From positions 310,001-374,000 of the forward strand of contig NZ_KB899969.1 of the NCBI RefSeq assembly GCF_000378485.1: 64,000 nucleotides of DNA, written 5' to 3'. Both the position numbers and the translations under genes were made by a program. Shown here piece by piece: positions 25,015-32,647 of this stretch (position 1 is the first letter of the stretch; every line of letters begins with the position of its first letter). Source of the stretch: Flavobacterium rivuli WB 3.3-2 = DSM 21788. Lineage in GTDB: Bacteria; Bacteroidota; Bacteroidia; Flavobacteriales; Flavobacteriaceae. The notes beneath the pieces are model-generated. The model was not told the origin of the DNA, searched no databases, and saw only the letters and a list, made by a program, of their open reading frames with translations.

Positions 25015-25965
25015 TTAAAAAGTATAGGTTAACCCTACGCCCAGCATTTGTTTAAGCTGAATTTTTGGGCCTCCCTGTACAACAGCGCCATCAACTTCCC
25101 TGGTCGATTTAATATCGTCGTCATAAATAATGTTAGTGCCTATATTTGCTTTAACATATTCGTTTACCGTCATGTCCAGCTGCACCTGAAAGTTAACATC
25201 TACATTGCCAAAATTATTAAGGTAATCTGTATATAAAGTTAAACGCTGATCGAGCATTATGTTTTTAAACACCTGCCTTTTAAACTGGTTGGTAATTAAA
25301 ATACCCACCTCTGTTCTCGAATTTTTACCGGGAATAATAATGTTTCCGTCGGCATCCTTAACGGCGGCCTCTACCCCAAAGGCACCCCTGTCGGCAAGGG
25401 TCTGGTTAAGAACAAGCGTTGTTTTATCTGTGAGTGGAGAAAAGTAAGCATTTAGCCCAAGGTCTTTACGAATATACTCGGCACCAACTCCCAGGAAAAT
25501 TGTAGCAGGGGCAAAAGGCCCTGAAATTTCATCGGTAGTATTAGGATACGAATACCCGTTTGCAAACTGTGTATTAAAGTTAAACTTAGCGCCATAATAC
25601 CAGTTAGAAACGGTGTCCCTGCGGTATCCAAAGGTAGAGTTAAACTGTATCTGGTCATCAGTTTTACGTGTTTCCTGGCCTTCCTGGCTGTTAAGCCCGT
25701 ACTTAGTTATTAGCTCATTATTCCAGCTAATATTTTTAAAGGCATATTTGCGTATAAAGTGGCCTTTAGCAAGTATACTCACAGAGTTATTACCACCTAC
25801 ACTCCAGTTTACAAAAGCTATCTGGTTAATGTCCAGGCCTACGGTGTTGGTCTTTTCCCAATGGCTTATAGTATCGGGCAGGGTAGTGGTTATGAGTACC
25901 TGAGACTGGCTCTTATGTGCAAAAGCAACAAGTAGTAAGGCAATTAGGCAGGCTTTAATTCTCAT
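25015..25965 (-). CDS. DUF3078 outer-membrane beta-barrel protein
   Basis: The 316 residues from MRIKACLIALLLVAFAHKSQSQ (signal peptide) match the Bacteroidetes DUF3078 family, with TVGLDINQIAFVNWSVGGNNSVS near the mature N-terminus and beta strands through to GVGLTYTF at the end. It probably forms an outer-membrane barrel; function unknown. An upstream ATG at 26016 would overlap dxs and place non-signal residues before the signal peptide, so 25965 is preferred. Confidence 0.85.
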   Translation of the reverse strand: MRIKACLIALLLVAFAHKSQSQVLITTTLPDTISHWEKTNTVGLDINQIAFVNWSVGGNNSVSILAKGHFIRKYAFKNISWNNELITKYGLNSQEGQETRKTDDQIQFNSTFGYRRDTVSNWYYGAKFNFNTQFANGYSYPNTTDEISGPFAPATIFLGVGAEYIRKDLGLNAYFSPLTDKTTLVLNQTLADRGAFGVEAAVKDADGNIIIPGKNSRTEVGILITNQFKRQVFKNIMLDQRLTLYTDYLNNFGNVDVNFQVQLDMTVNEYVKANIGTNIIYDDDIKSTREVDGAVVQGGPKIQLKQMLGVGLTYTF

Positions 25966-26009
25966 GTATAACGGTTTAGTTAAATTTCCGAGTGCAAAAA
26001 TCGCATTTT

Positions 26010-27779
26010 TTAGCACAAGGAAAAAATATCTTTTAAAGAATTAACGTCAATAGAGCAGTATTGTTGCAGCTGAGCTGTACTACCATGTTCTATAAATTCA
26101 TCCGGAATCCCTAATGTGCTTATCTTTAGGTTGTAATTGTTTTTTGCTGCGAAAGAAATTATGGTACTGCCAAAGCCTCCTGTAACACAACCATCTTCGA
26201 TTGTTATAATTTTAGCATGGTTTTTAAATATAGAATGCAGTGTGTTTTCATCAAGCGGTTTTACAAACCCAAAATGGTAATGTGAGAATATAGCAGCATT
26301 ATCAACCTGCGCCAATGCTTTGGTAACATTATTGCCTATAGTCCCTGTAGAAAGTATCGCTGTTGTTGTACCCAGCTGCAATTGCAATGCCTTGCCTGTT
26401 TCAATTTTTTTAAACGGCTGTTGCCAATTTACATTTTCGCCCCTGCCGCGTGGGTAACGTATGGCTATGGGGTGGGGCAACCCAAGCTGTGCCGTGTATA
26501 ATATGTTGCGAAGTTCGGCTTCGTTAAGCGGCGCAAAAATAATAAGGTTAGGTATGCAGTTAAGGTATGCAATATCAAACACGCCGTGGTGAGTGGCACC
26601 ATCTTCGCCCACAATGCCGGCACGGTCCAGGCAAAATATAACTGGCAGGTTTTGCAATGCCACGTCGTGTATAACCTGGTCGTAAGCACGCTGCAAAAAT
26701 GTAGAATAAATATTGCAAAATACCACCATACCCTGCGTAGCCATACCGGCGGCAAGGGTAACGGCATGCTGTTCTGCTATGCCTACATCTATAGCTCTTT
26801 CAGGAAAAACTTCCATCATAAATTTCATCGAGCTGCCACTTGGCATTGCTGGGGTAATACCTATAATTCTATCGTTCTGTTCGGCAAGTTCTACAAGCGT
26901 AAGCCCAAAAACGTCCTGGTATTTAGGCGGCAGGTGGGCATCGGCAATTGCCAGAACTTCGCCGGTAAGCTTGTCAAATTTGCCCGGGGCATGGTACTTA
27001 ACCTGGTTTTCTTCAGCTTGTTTAAGACCTTTGCCTTTGGTGGTGGTTATATGTAAAAACTTAGGCCCTTTTTTATTTTTCAGCCTTTGTAGTTCTTTAA
27101 TCAGCAGGGGGAGGTCATGCCCGTCTATAGGGCCGGTATAGTCAAAATTAAGCGACTTTATCATGTTGTTCTGCCGCGGGTTTTTACCCTCCTTAACCTG
27201 AGTAAGATAATGCTTAAGCGCGCCCACGCTGGGGTCTATCCCTATGGCATTATCGTTAAGTATTACGAGCAGGTTAGCATCTGTGACGCCGGCATGGTTT
27301 AGCCCTTCAAATGCCATACCCGATGCTATACTGGCATCGCCTATAACGGCTATGTGGGTCTTTTCTAAATCTCCTTTTATCTGTGAAGCGATTGCCATGC
27401 CCAGTGCTGCCGAAATAGACGTGCTGCTGTGCCCTGTGCCAAAGGTATCATACTCACTTTCGCTGCGTTTAGGAAAACCCGAGATACCACCCAACTGTCG
27501 GTTAGTGTCAAAGCTATCTTTACGGCCGGTAAGTATTTTGTGTCCGTAAGCCTGGTGGCCTACATCCCACACAAGGAGGTCGGCGGGGGTATTAAACACA
27601 TAATGCAAGGCAATCGTAAGCTCTGTAACGCCAAGGCTTGCGCCCAGGTGCCCTTCTTTAACCGATACCACATCTATAATAAAATCACGCAGTTCCTGTG
27701 CCAGTTGCGGCAATTGTGCAGGATTTAACTTCCGTAAATCGGCAGGGGTTTGTATGGTGTTGAGTAAGTTGCTTTCCAT
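26010..27779 (-). CDS. dxs: 1-deoxy-D-xylulose-5-phosphate synthase
   Basis: It condenses pyruvate and glyceraldehyde 3-phosphate in the first step of the MEP isoprenoid pathway, using thiamine diphosphate. From MESNLLNTIQTPADLRKL it is 589 residues, close to family length. Motifs include DVGHQAYGHKILTGR, the TPP-binding block GDASIASGMAFEGLNHAG running to NDN (GDG is GDA here), PAMPSGSSM, DVGIAEQHAVTLAAGMA and YPRGRGE. The start at 27779 follows a -7 box by 6 nt. It supplies isoprenoid units for carotenoids (lycopene cyclase at 39.7 kb) and quinones. Confidence 0.95.
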   Translation of the reverse strand: MESNLLNTIQTPADLRKLNPAQLPQLAQELRDFIIDVVSVKEGHLGASLGVTELTIALHYVFNTPADLLVWDVGHQAYGHKILTGRKDSFDTNRQLGGISGFPKRSESEYDTFGTGHSSTSISAALGMAIASQIKGDLEKTHIAVIGDASIASGMAFEGLNHAGVTDANLLVILNDNAIGIDPSVGALKHYLTQVKEGKNPRQNNMIKSLNFDYTGPIDGHDLPLLIKELQRLKNKKGPKFLHITTTKGKGLKQAEENQVKYHAPGKFDKLTGEVLAIADAHLPPKYQDVFGLTLVELAEQNDRIIGITPAMPSGSSMKFMMEVFPERAIDVGIAEQHAVTLAAGMATQGMVVFCNIYSTFLQRAYDQVIHDVALQNLPVIFCLDRAGIVGEDGATHHGVFDIAYLNCIPNLIIFAPLNEAELRNILYTAQLGLPHPIAIRYPRGRGENVNWQQPFKKIETGKALQLQLGTTTAILSTGTIGNNVTKALAQVDNAAIFSHYHFGFVKPLDENTLHSIFKNHAKIITIEDGCVTGGFGSTIISFAAKNNYNLKISTLGIPDEFIEHGSTAQLQQYCSIDVNSLKDIFSLC

Positions 27780-27784
27780 TACAG

Positions 27785-27792
27785 CAAATTTA
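27785..27792 (-). promoter_or_regulatory. -7 element abutting the dxs start
   Basis: Minus-strand TAAATTTG matches TAnnTTTG; its G is 6 nt from the dxs ATG at 27779. This supports that start over the upstream in-frame ATG at 27812 and predicts a leaderless or nearly leaderless mRNA. Confidence 0.5.
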
Positions 27793-27870
27793 CAATAATA
27801 TATGTAACCCAATGTGCCGAATAGCGAAACCCTAAATCCTTATACGCTTTACGCTTAATGACAGATAGCT

Positions 27871-28362
27871 TTATTTATTAGGAATGCTGTCTGATGGTTG
27901 TTTTGTTACAACCACGTCGCCTGTTGTGTATTGCGGTGGTGGCGGCAAAGGTTTTTGTTCTTTTTGCACAGCGGTGTGGTTGTGCACTTTACCGGTTACG
28001 GCAGGTGTATCTTTAGCTGTTTGTTCTTTTTTTATGGTATCTTCCGGATAGGCTAATTCTCCTAAAGGGAATCCTTCATCTTTGGGTTTGCATCCTACAA
28101 ATGTGGCAGACACAGCAATGATTAGACTTGCCAAAGCCATTTTTGCAGTGCGGTTTTTGCGCAGCATTTGTTCCGGCTTTAACCGCCCGCAAATTTTTGT
28201 AGCGGTAGTGGTATTTAAAAAAGCCTCCACTTCGGCAGCATTCATCGTGGTAAAATCTACTACCGTGGTAGCACATTTACTGCAAAACCTGCCTTGTGCA
28301 TCGGGGGTCATGCCATTCCAGTTTTCATTACAGGGCTTAGGTATGGTAAGTGTGTAGTTCAT
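27871..28362 (-). CDS. Cys4 N-terminal domain membrane protein, paralogue 1
   Basis: The 163 residues have an N-terminal putative zinc-binding domain: Cys11 (PKPCNENWNGM), Cys27 and Cys30 (GRFCSKCATTVVDFT) and Cys58 (KICGRL). One hydrophobic segment (about 74-92, MALASLIIAVSATFVGC) and a Pro/Lys/Thr-rich tail (QKPLPPPPQYT) follow. The P-C-x-E-x-W and G-R-F-C-x-x-C patterns recur in uncharacterised Bacteroidetes proteins. It lies 2 nt downstream of a clear paralogue, so the pair is a tandem duplication in one transcript. Function unknown. Confidence 0.75.
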   Translation of the reverse strand: MNYTLTIPKPCNENWNGMTPDAQGRFCSKCATTVVDFTTMNAAEVEAFLNTTTATKICGRLKPEQMLRKNRTAKMALASLIIAVSATFVGCKPKDEGFPLGELAYPEDTIKKEQTAKDTPAVTGKVHNHTAVQKEQKPLPPPPQYTTGDVVVTKQPSDSIPNK

Positions 28363-28364
28363 AA

Positions 28365-28931
28365 TTAGTTGTTTTTATTAGTGTTTGTAAATTGAGGATC
28401 ATTATCAACGTCATCAATAATGCTCTTAGGCGCTGCATAAGCTTTTACCGGTGGCGGCGGAGGCGGTAATAACGTGTCAGGTTCACTAATCGCAATTGCA
28501 CCCATTAAAAATCTTTCACTACTGGCAGATGGTACATTAATGCTGTCTATACTGCCCAAAGTAGCAGTATCTGCAACCACGACCTGTTCTATAGGATGTT
28601 TGTTTCCAAAATCGTCAGAGCAGCTAAGTAACGTTGTGCCCATAACAACAAGCAGTGCCAGCATAAATACTTTTCTAAAACTGGTTTGAGAGTACATAAC
28701 CTTAGCCGGTATTTGTATAACAACACTTTCTAACTGTTTTTCTTCAAACCGCCCGCATACTTTTTTACCGCTGTTAAGCAGCATATAAGTACTAATTTGC
28801 TCAGGGGTCATACCGGTAAAATCGGTTACGGTTTTTTGGCACTGGCTGCAAAACCTGCCTTGGTTGTTTTGGGTCATACCTTCCCAGCTTTCATGGCAAG
28901 GCTCTGGAATAAAAAGCTTATAAGTGTTCAT
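28365..28931 (-). CDS. Cys4 N-terminal domain membrane protein, paralogue 2
   Basis: The 188 residues from MNTYKLFIPEPCHESWEGM share the arrangement of the next gene: Cys12, Cys28, Cys31 and Cys59 (PEPCHESWEGM, GRFCSQCQKTVTDFT, KKVCGRF), a membrane segment (about 88-105, VFMLALLVVMGTTLLSC) and a Pro-rich region (PDTLLPPPPPPVKAYA). The upstream ATG at 28991 would add 20 residues without family resemblance. The two proteins probably act together at the membrane, but no function is known. Confidence 0.75.
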   Translation of the reverse strand: MNTYKLFIPEPCHESWEGMTQNNQGRFCSQCQKTVTDFTGMTPEQISTYMLLNSGKKVCGRFEEKQLESVVIQIPAKVMYSQTSFRKVFMLALLVVMGTTLLSCSDDFGNKHPIEQVVVADTATLGSIDSINVPSASSERFLMGAIAISEPDTLLPPPPPPVKAYAAPKSIIDDVDNDPQFTNTNKNN

Positions 28932-29124
28932 ATAGCAGGTAATTAGTGGTTGTTTAAGTATAACGGGGGTAATCGTTACTATAGTATTCATACCTCAGAT
29001 AGTTTTTTCTGTAATGCCACAATATAGCTGTACTCAATTCTATTTATACAGAGTCATCAAAAAAAATAACCACACTTTGCGTAACTTACATAACATTTTT
29101 GCGTCTTATACATAAAAACCAGCC

Positions 29125-30528
29125 ATGAAAAAAATTACTCTTGCCCTATTTCTTGCAACTACTGTTGCGGCAGTTGCCCAGCAGGTATCGCTTGATACTC
29201 AATTTACAACGGGCACCGGCCCGGACGAATCGGTACTTGCCGTAAGGCAGCTCGCCGATGGTAAGATACTTATTGCCGGAGGTTTCTTTAATTATAACGG
29301 CAATGTTGCCGGCAGGATCGCGCGCCTTAATAGCGATGGAACTTACGACTCGTCATTTAGCACCAATTTAGCGGGGCCTGTTGAAGCCATGCTTACAGAG
29401 GAGGACGGCAAATTTTTAATTACACAAGCATCCGGAGGCGGGTTATACCGTTACAATGCGGATGGAACTATTGATACTTCTTTTACAAGAATTGCTTTTG
29501 GCGGTTACGGTCCTTACAGGATTGTAAAGCAGGGCGATAAATATATTGTAGCCGGCGATTTTACTATTTATAGTAATGCAGGTGTACTGTATACTAATGT
29601 TGCACGCTTAAACTATGATGGTACATTAGACACTACTTTTTCCCAAACACAATTATTTAACACTACTTATGTACAGGTATTGGTACAACCCAATGGTAAA
29701 ATTATACTGGCCGGGGCATTTACATATTTTAATACCATTGCAGTGCCTAATATTATCAGGCTTAATGCAGATGGCAGCTTAGATACAACTTTTAATGCGG
29801 GTACAGGTGCTGCGGGCACAATTAGGGGAATGGCAGTTCAGCCCGATGGTAAATACATAATTTCGGGTACGTTTGAAAGTTTTAACGGTGTAGCGAAGCA
29901 TCTTAATGCGAGGCTTAATACCGATGGAAGTTTAGATACAACTTTTAATTACACATCTACTATCGGCCTTCCCGAAGATGGCATTATGGGTTATGATATA
30001 ATTGTACAGCCCGATGGCAAAATACTTGTGGGTGGAATGTTTAATGACGCTATGGAAGATATTGAAGGAAATCCGGATGGCAGCGTGCCCGTATACCTAT
30101 CTCGACTTAATGAAGATGGCAGTACCGATGATACTTTTATAGCGCCTTTTGATGGTACAGTGTTTGACCTTGAAGTGCAGGATGACGGTAAACTGCTTGT
30201 GGGTGGATGGTTCAGGAATTATGATGGACAACCACAAATGAGCCTTGCCCGTTTAGATTATAATGCATTAAACACAACAGGGTTTCAAAAAGCTTTGTTT
30301 ACAATGTATCCTAACCCGGTAACAAACATGCTTACAATTATCGGAAAGGATTTAAATTCGGCGAATGCCACTGTAACCGTTACTGATGTTTTAGGCAAAC
30401 AGATTTATAGTGCGGCACATAATGCTGCAGCTATGCAGGTAGATATGTCGGGCTATGATAATGGTATTTATTTTATTAAAATAGAGACCAATGGCACACT
30501 GTTCATGCAAAAAATACTTAAAAATTAA
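29125..30528 (+). CDS. Delta-60 repeat protein with T9SS type A sorting domain
   Basis: The 467 residues begin with a signal peptide (MKKITLALFLATTVAAVAQQ), continue with about six delta-60 (beta-propeller) repeats marked by QPDGKIL/ LNxDGSLDTTF motifs, and end in a type IX secretion C-terminal domain (about 390-467: MYPNPVTNMLTIIGKD, DVLGKQIYSA, NGIYFIKIETNG, FMQKILKN). The protein is predicted to be exported by T9SS and attached to or released from the cell surface. Its ligand is unknown. It is a single gene with an AT-rich upstream gap. Confidence 0.92.
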   Translation: MKKITLALFLATTVAAVAQQVSLDTQFTTGTGPDESVLAVRQLADGKILIAGGFFNYNGNVAGRIARLNSDGTYDSSFSTNLAGPVEAMLTEEDGKFLITQASGGGLYRYNADGTIDTSFTRIAFGGYGPYRIVKQGDKYIVAGDFTIYSNAGVLYTNVARLNYDGTLDTTFSQTQLFNTTYVQVLVQPNGKIILAGAFTYFNTIAVPNIIRLNADGSLDTTFNAGTGAAGTIRGMAVQPDGKYIISGTFESFNGVAKHLNARLNTDGSLDTTFNYTSTIGLPEDGIMGYDIIVQPDGKILVGGMFNDAMEDIEGNPDGSVPVYLSRLNEDGSTDDTFIAPFDGTVFDLEVQDDGKLLVGGWFRNYDGQPQMSLARLDYNALNTTGFQKALFTMYPNPVTNMLTIIGKDLNSANATVTVTDVLGKQIYSAAHNAAAMQVDMSGYDNGIYFIKIETNGTLFMQKILKN

Positions 30529-30563
30529 GGTTTAATATATCACTAACTATAAACCACACCCTT

Positions 30564-31022
30564 ATGAACACAATAGAATTAAAAGAAAGAAACGACATTA
30601 ATGACAATATCAAACTGAAAAATAGTTATACTCAGTTCGGGGCACTTATTGCCGAATTAAGAAAAAGAGAACTTCCGGATGTTGTTGCAGAATATATTAA
30701 TGAGGAGGTAAAAAGCCTTAATGAGCTGCCTACAGGTGTAGAACTGATAAAAGCACTTAAAAAGAAACAGACAAAAATTATACAACTGGTTGAGAAGCAA
30801 CTTAAGGTAGTGCCCAAAAATTATTACCGCAATCTTTGGCTCGCACTGGGCTTGTCTGCTTTCGGATTACCTATAGGGGTTGCCATTGCGTTATCGTTGG
30901 GTAACATGGGGCTATTAGGAATAGGTTTTCCGTTTGGTATTGCCATGGGTTTAGCAGTAGGTGCCGGTATGGATAAAAAAGCACTTAACGAAGGCCGACA
31001 GCTTGATATTGAGATTAGATAG
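30564..31022 (+). CDS. Hypothetical protein with C-terminal membrane hairpin
   Basis: The 152 residues start with a charged, probably helical region (1-90; ELKERNDINDNIKLKNSY, IKALKKKQTKIIQLVEKQLK) and end in two hydrophobic segments (about 92-112 and 115-137, rich in Gly and Leu: LWLALGLSAFGLPIGVAIAL). I recognise no family. It lies 35 nt after the T9SS cargo gene and is followed by a long-loop inverted repeat. Confidence 0.65.
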   Translation: MNTIELKERNDINDNIKLKNSYTQFGALIAELRKRELPDVVAEYINEEVKSLNELPTGVELIKALKKKQTKIIQLVEKQLKVVPKNYYRNLWLALGLSAFGLPIGVAIALSLGNMGLLGIGFPFGIAMGLAVGAGMDKKALNEGRQLDIEIR

Positions 31023-31074
31023 TAAAGCTAATACTATTGGCAAAATAGTGTAGCCCGGTCTGTTTAAAAATGTT

Positions 31075-31132
31075 ACCCTGATTTGTATCACACAATATTC
31101 TTAAATATTGATAGTATTTTACAAATCAGGGT
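31075..31132. terminator. Long-loop inverted repeat between convergent genes
   Basis: A perfect 13-bp inverted repeat, ACCCTGATTTGTA (31075-31087) and TACAAATCAGGGT (31120-31132), has a 32-nt loop that itself contains AATATTCTTAAATATT. TTGTATTTT follows. It sits between the hypothetical gene and convergent scoB and probably ends both transcripts. Confidence 0.6.
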
Positions 31133-31145
31133 TGTATTTTATAAG

Positions 31146-31805
31146 TTAGTCAATAACCATTTCCGGAATTTCGCCCTCTATAATAAGAGTACCTTCGGTA
31201 GCGTTTTTAATATCTTCTACAGTAACGCCGGGTGCACGTTCCAGTAGTTTGAACCCTTCGGGTACAATTTCAAGAACGGCAAGCTCTGTAACTATTTTTT
31301 TAACACAGCCTACACCGGTTAATGGCAGTGAGCAACGTTTAAGCAGCTTGCTCTCACCGGCTTTATTTACATGCATCATGGCCACGATAATATTCTCGGC
31401 AGATGCTACTAAATCCATAGCGCCGCCCATACCTTTTACCATCTTGCCCGGAATTTTCCAGTTGGCAATATCACCGTTCTCGGCTACTTCCATAGCACCA
31501 AGAATGGTAAGGTCTACGTGCTGCCCGCGAATCATCCCGAAACTCGTAGCCGAATCAAAAAATGATGCGCCCGGCAGTGTGGTAATGGTTTGTTTTCCGG
31601 CATTAATAATATCAGCATCTTCTTCGCCTTCAAACGGGAACGGGCCCATGCCCAGCACGCCATTCTCACTCTGAAAATCTACATTAATATCTTCCCTTAC
31701 ATAGTTAGCCACCAGTGTAGGTATCCCTATGCCCAGATTAACAAAGTAACCGTCTTTAACCTCTTTTGCGATACGTTTCGCTATTGCAATTTTATCTAAA
31801 GCCAT
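31146..31805 (-). CDS. scoB: 3-oxoacid CoA-transferase subunit B
   Basis: The 219 residues match the beta chain of succinyl-CoA:3-ketoacid CoA-transferase, which interconverts acetoacetate and acetoacetyl-CoA using succinyl-CoA. The catalytic glutamate is Glu47 in QSENGVLGMGP, and the N-terminal block GYFVNLGIGIPTLVANYV is typical. It ends VIEGEIPEMVID. The alpha subunit gene lies 78 nt upstream on the same strand, giving the usual A-B order. Confidence 0.93.
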   Translation of the reverse strand: MALDKIAIAKRIAKEVKDGYFVNLGIGIPTLVANYVREDINVDFQSENGVLGMGPFPFEGEEDADIINAGKQTITTLPGASFFDSATSFGMIRGQHVDLTILGAMEVAENGDIANWKIPGKMVKGMGGAMDLVASAENIIVAMMHVNKAGESKLLKRCSLPLTGVGCVKKIVTELAVLEIVPEGFKLLERAPGVTVEDIKNATEGTLIIEGEIPEMVID

Positions 31806-31883
31806 CTTTTATGTTGATTTGTAGTTTGTTTATCTGTCAATTTGGAGTATTCCTTCAAATTAACAAATAACCGAATTAACGAA

Positions 31884-32582
31884 TTACCTTGTCCTTACCG
31901 TGCGTTGCTCAATTCTCTTTTCATATTTCTCTCCCTGAAAAATTCTTTTTACAAAAATTCCCGGCACATGAATTTCGTTAGGGTCAAGGGTTCCGGCAGG
32001 CACGAGCTCTTCCACCTCTGCCACGGTAATTTTTGCAGCACCGGCCATACAGGCATTAAAGTTTTTGGCTGTCCCTTTAAATATCAGGTTACCGGCCTCA
32101 TCACCTTTCCATGCTTTTACAATGGCAAAATCAGCTTTATAGGCATGCTCCATAATGTGCATTTTACCATTAAACTCACGGGCTTCTTTACCCTCGGCAA
32201 CTTCTGTACCGTAACCGGCGGGAGTATAAAAAGCAGGAATACCAGCCTGTGCAGCACGGCATTTTTCGGCCAACGTGCCCTGTGGGGTAAGTTCTACTTC
32301 GAGCTCGCCGCTAAGCATCTGGCGTTCAAACTCGGCGTTTTCACCCACGTAAGACGATATCATTTTTTTTATCTGCTTTTTTTGCAAAAGCAGCCCAAGG
32401 CCAAAGTTGTCTACACCGGCATTGTTAGAGATACAGGTAAGATCTGTAACGCCTTTAGTAACCAGTTCGGCAATACTATTTTCGGGGATACCACAAAGGC
32501 CAAACCCGCCCAGCATGATGGTCATGCCGTTATTTACATCTTTAAGGGCTTCGCCCACATTTTGTACTTTTTTATTAATCAT
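31884..32582 (-). CDS. scoA: 3-oxoacid CoA-transferase subunit A
   Basis: The 232 residues from [20 protein letters not shown] match the alpha chain: [20 protein letters not shown] is the CoA-binding glycine-rich region and [18 protein letters not shown] follows. An upstream ATG at 32630 would add [16 protein letters not shown], which overlaps terminator DNA and lacks family similarity, so 32582 is chosen. It forms the A2B2 enzyme with the downstream scoB product and serves ketone-body or acetoacetate utilisation. Confidence 0.93.
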   Translation of the reverse strand: MINKKVQNVGEALKDVNNGMTIMLGGFGLCGIPENSIAELVTKGVTDLTCISNNAGVDNFGLGLLLQKKQIKKMISSYVGENAEFERQMLSGELEVELTPQGTLAEKCRAAQAGIPAFYTPAGYGTEVAEGKEAREFNGKMHIMEHAYKADFAIVKAWKGDEAGNLIFKGTAKNFNACMAGAAKITVAEVEELVPAGTLDPNEIHVPGIFVKRIFQGEKYEKRIEQRTVRTR

Positions 32583-32616
32583 ACAATTTATTTTAAATTG
32601 GCATATAAATATATAA

Positions 32617-32644
32617 AAAAAGACCTTCAATTGAAGGTCTTTTT
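32617..32644 (-). terminator. Terminator after the PBP1A gene
   Basis: A perfect 28-bp palindrome (AAAAAGACCTTCAA and its complement; centre 32630/32631) has a T-tract on the minus strand and starts 4 nt past the PBP1A stop. It separates the PBP1A/gldH/ricT transcript from scoAB. Confidence 0.88.
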
Positions 32645-32647
32645 AAA

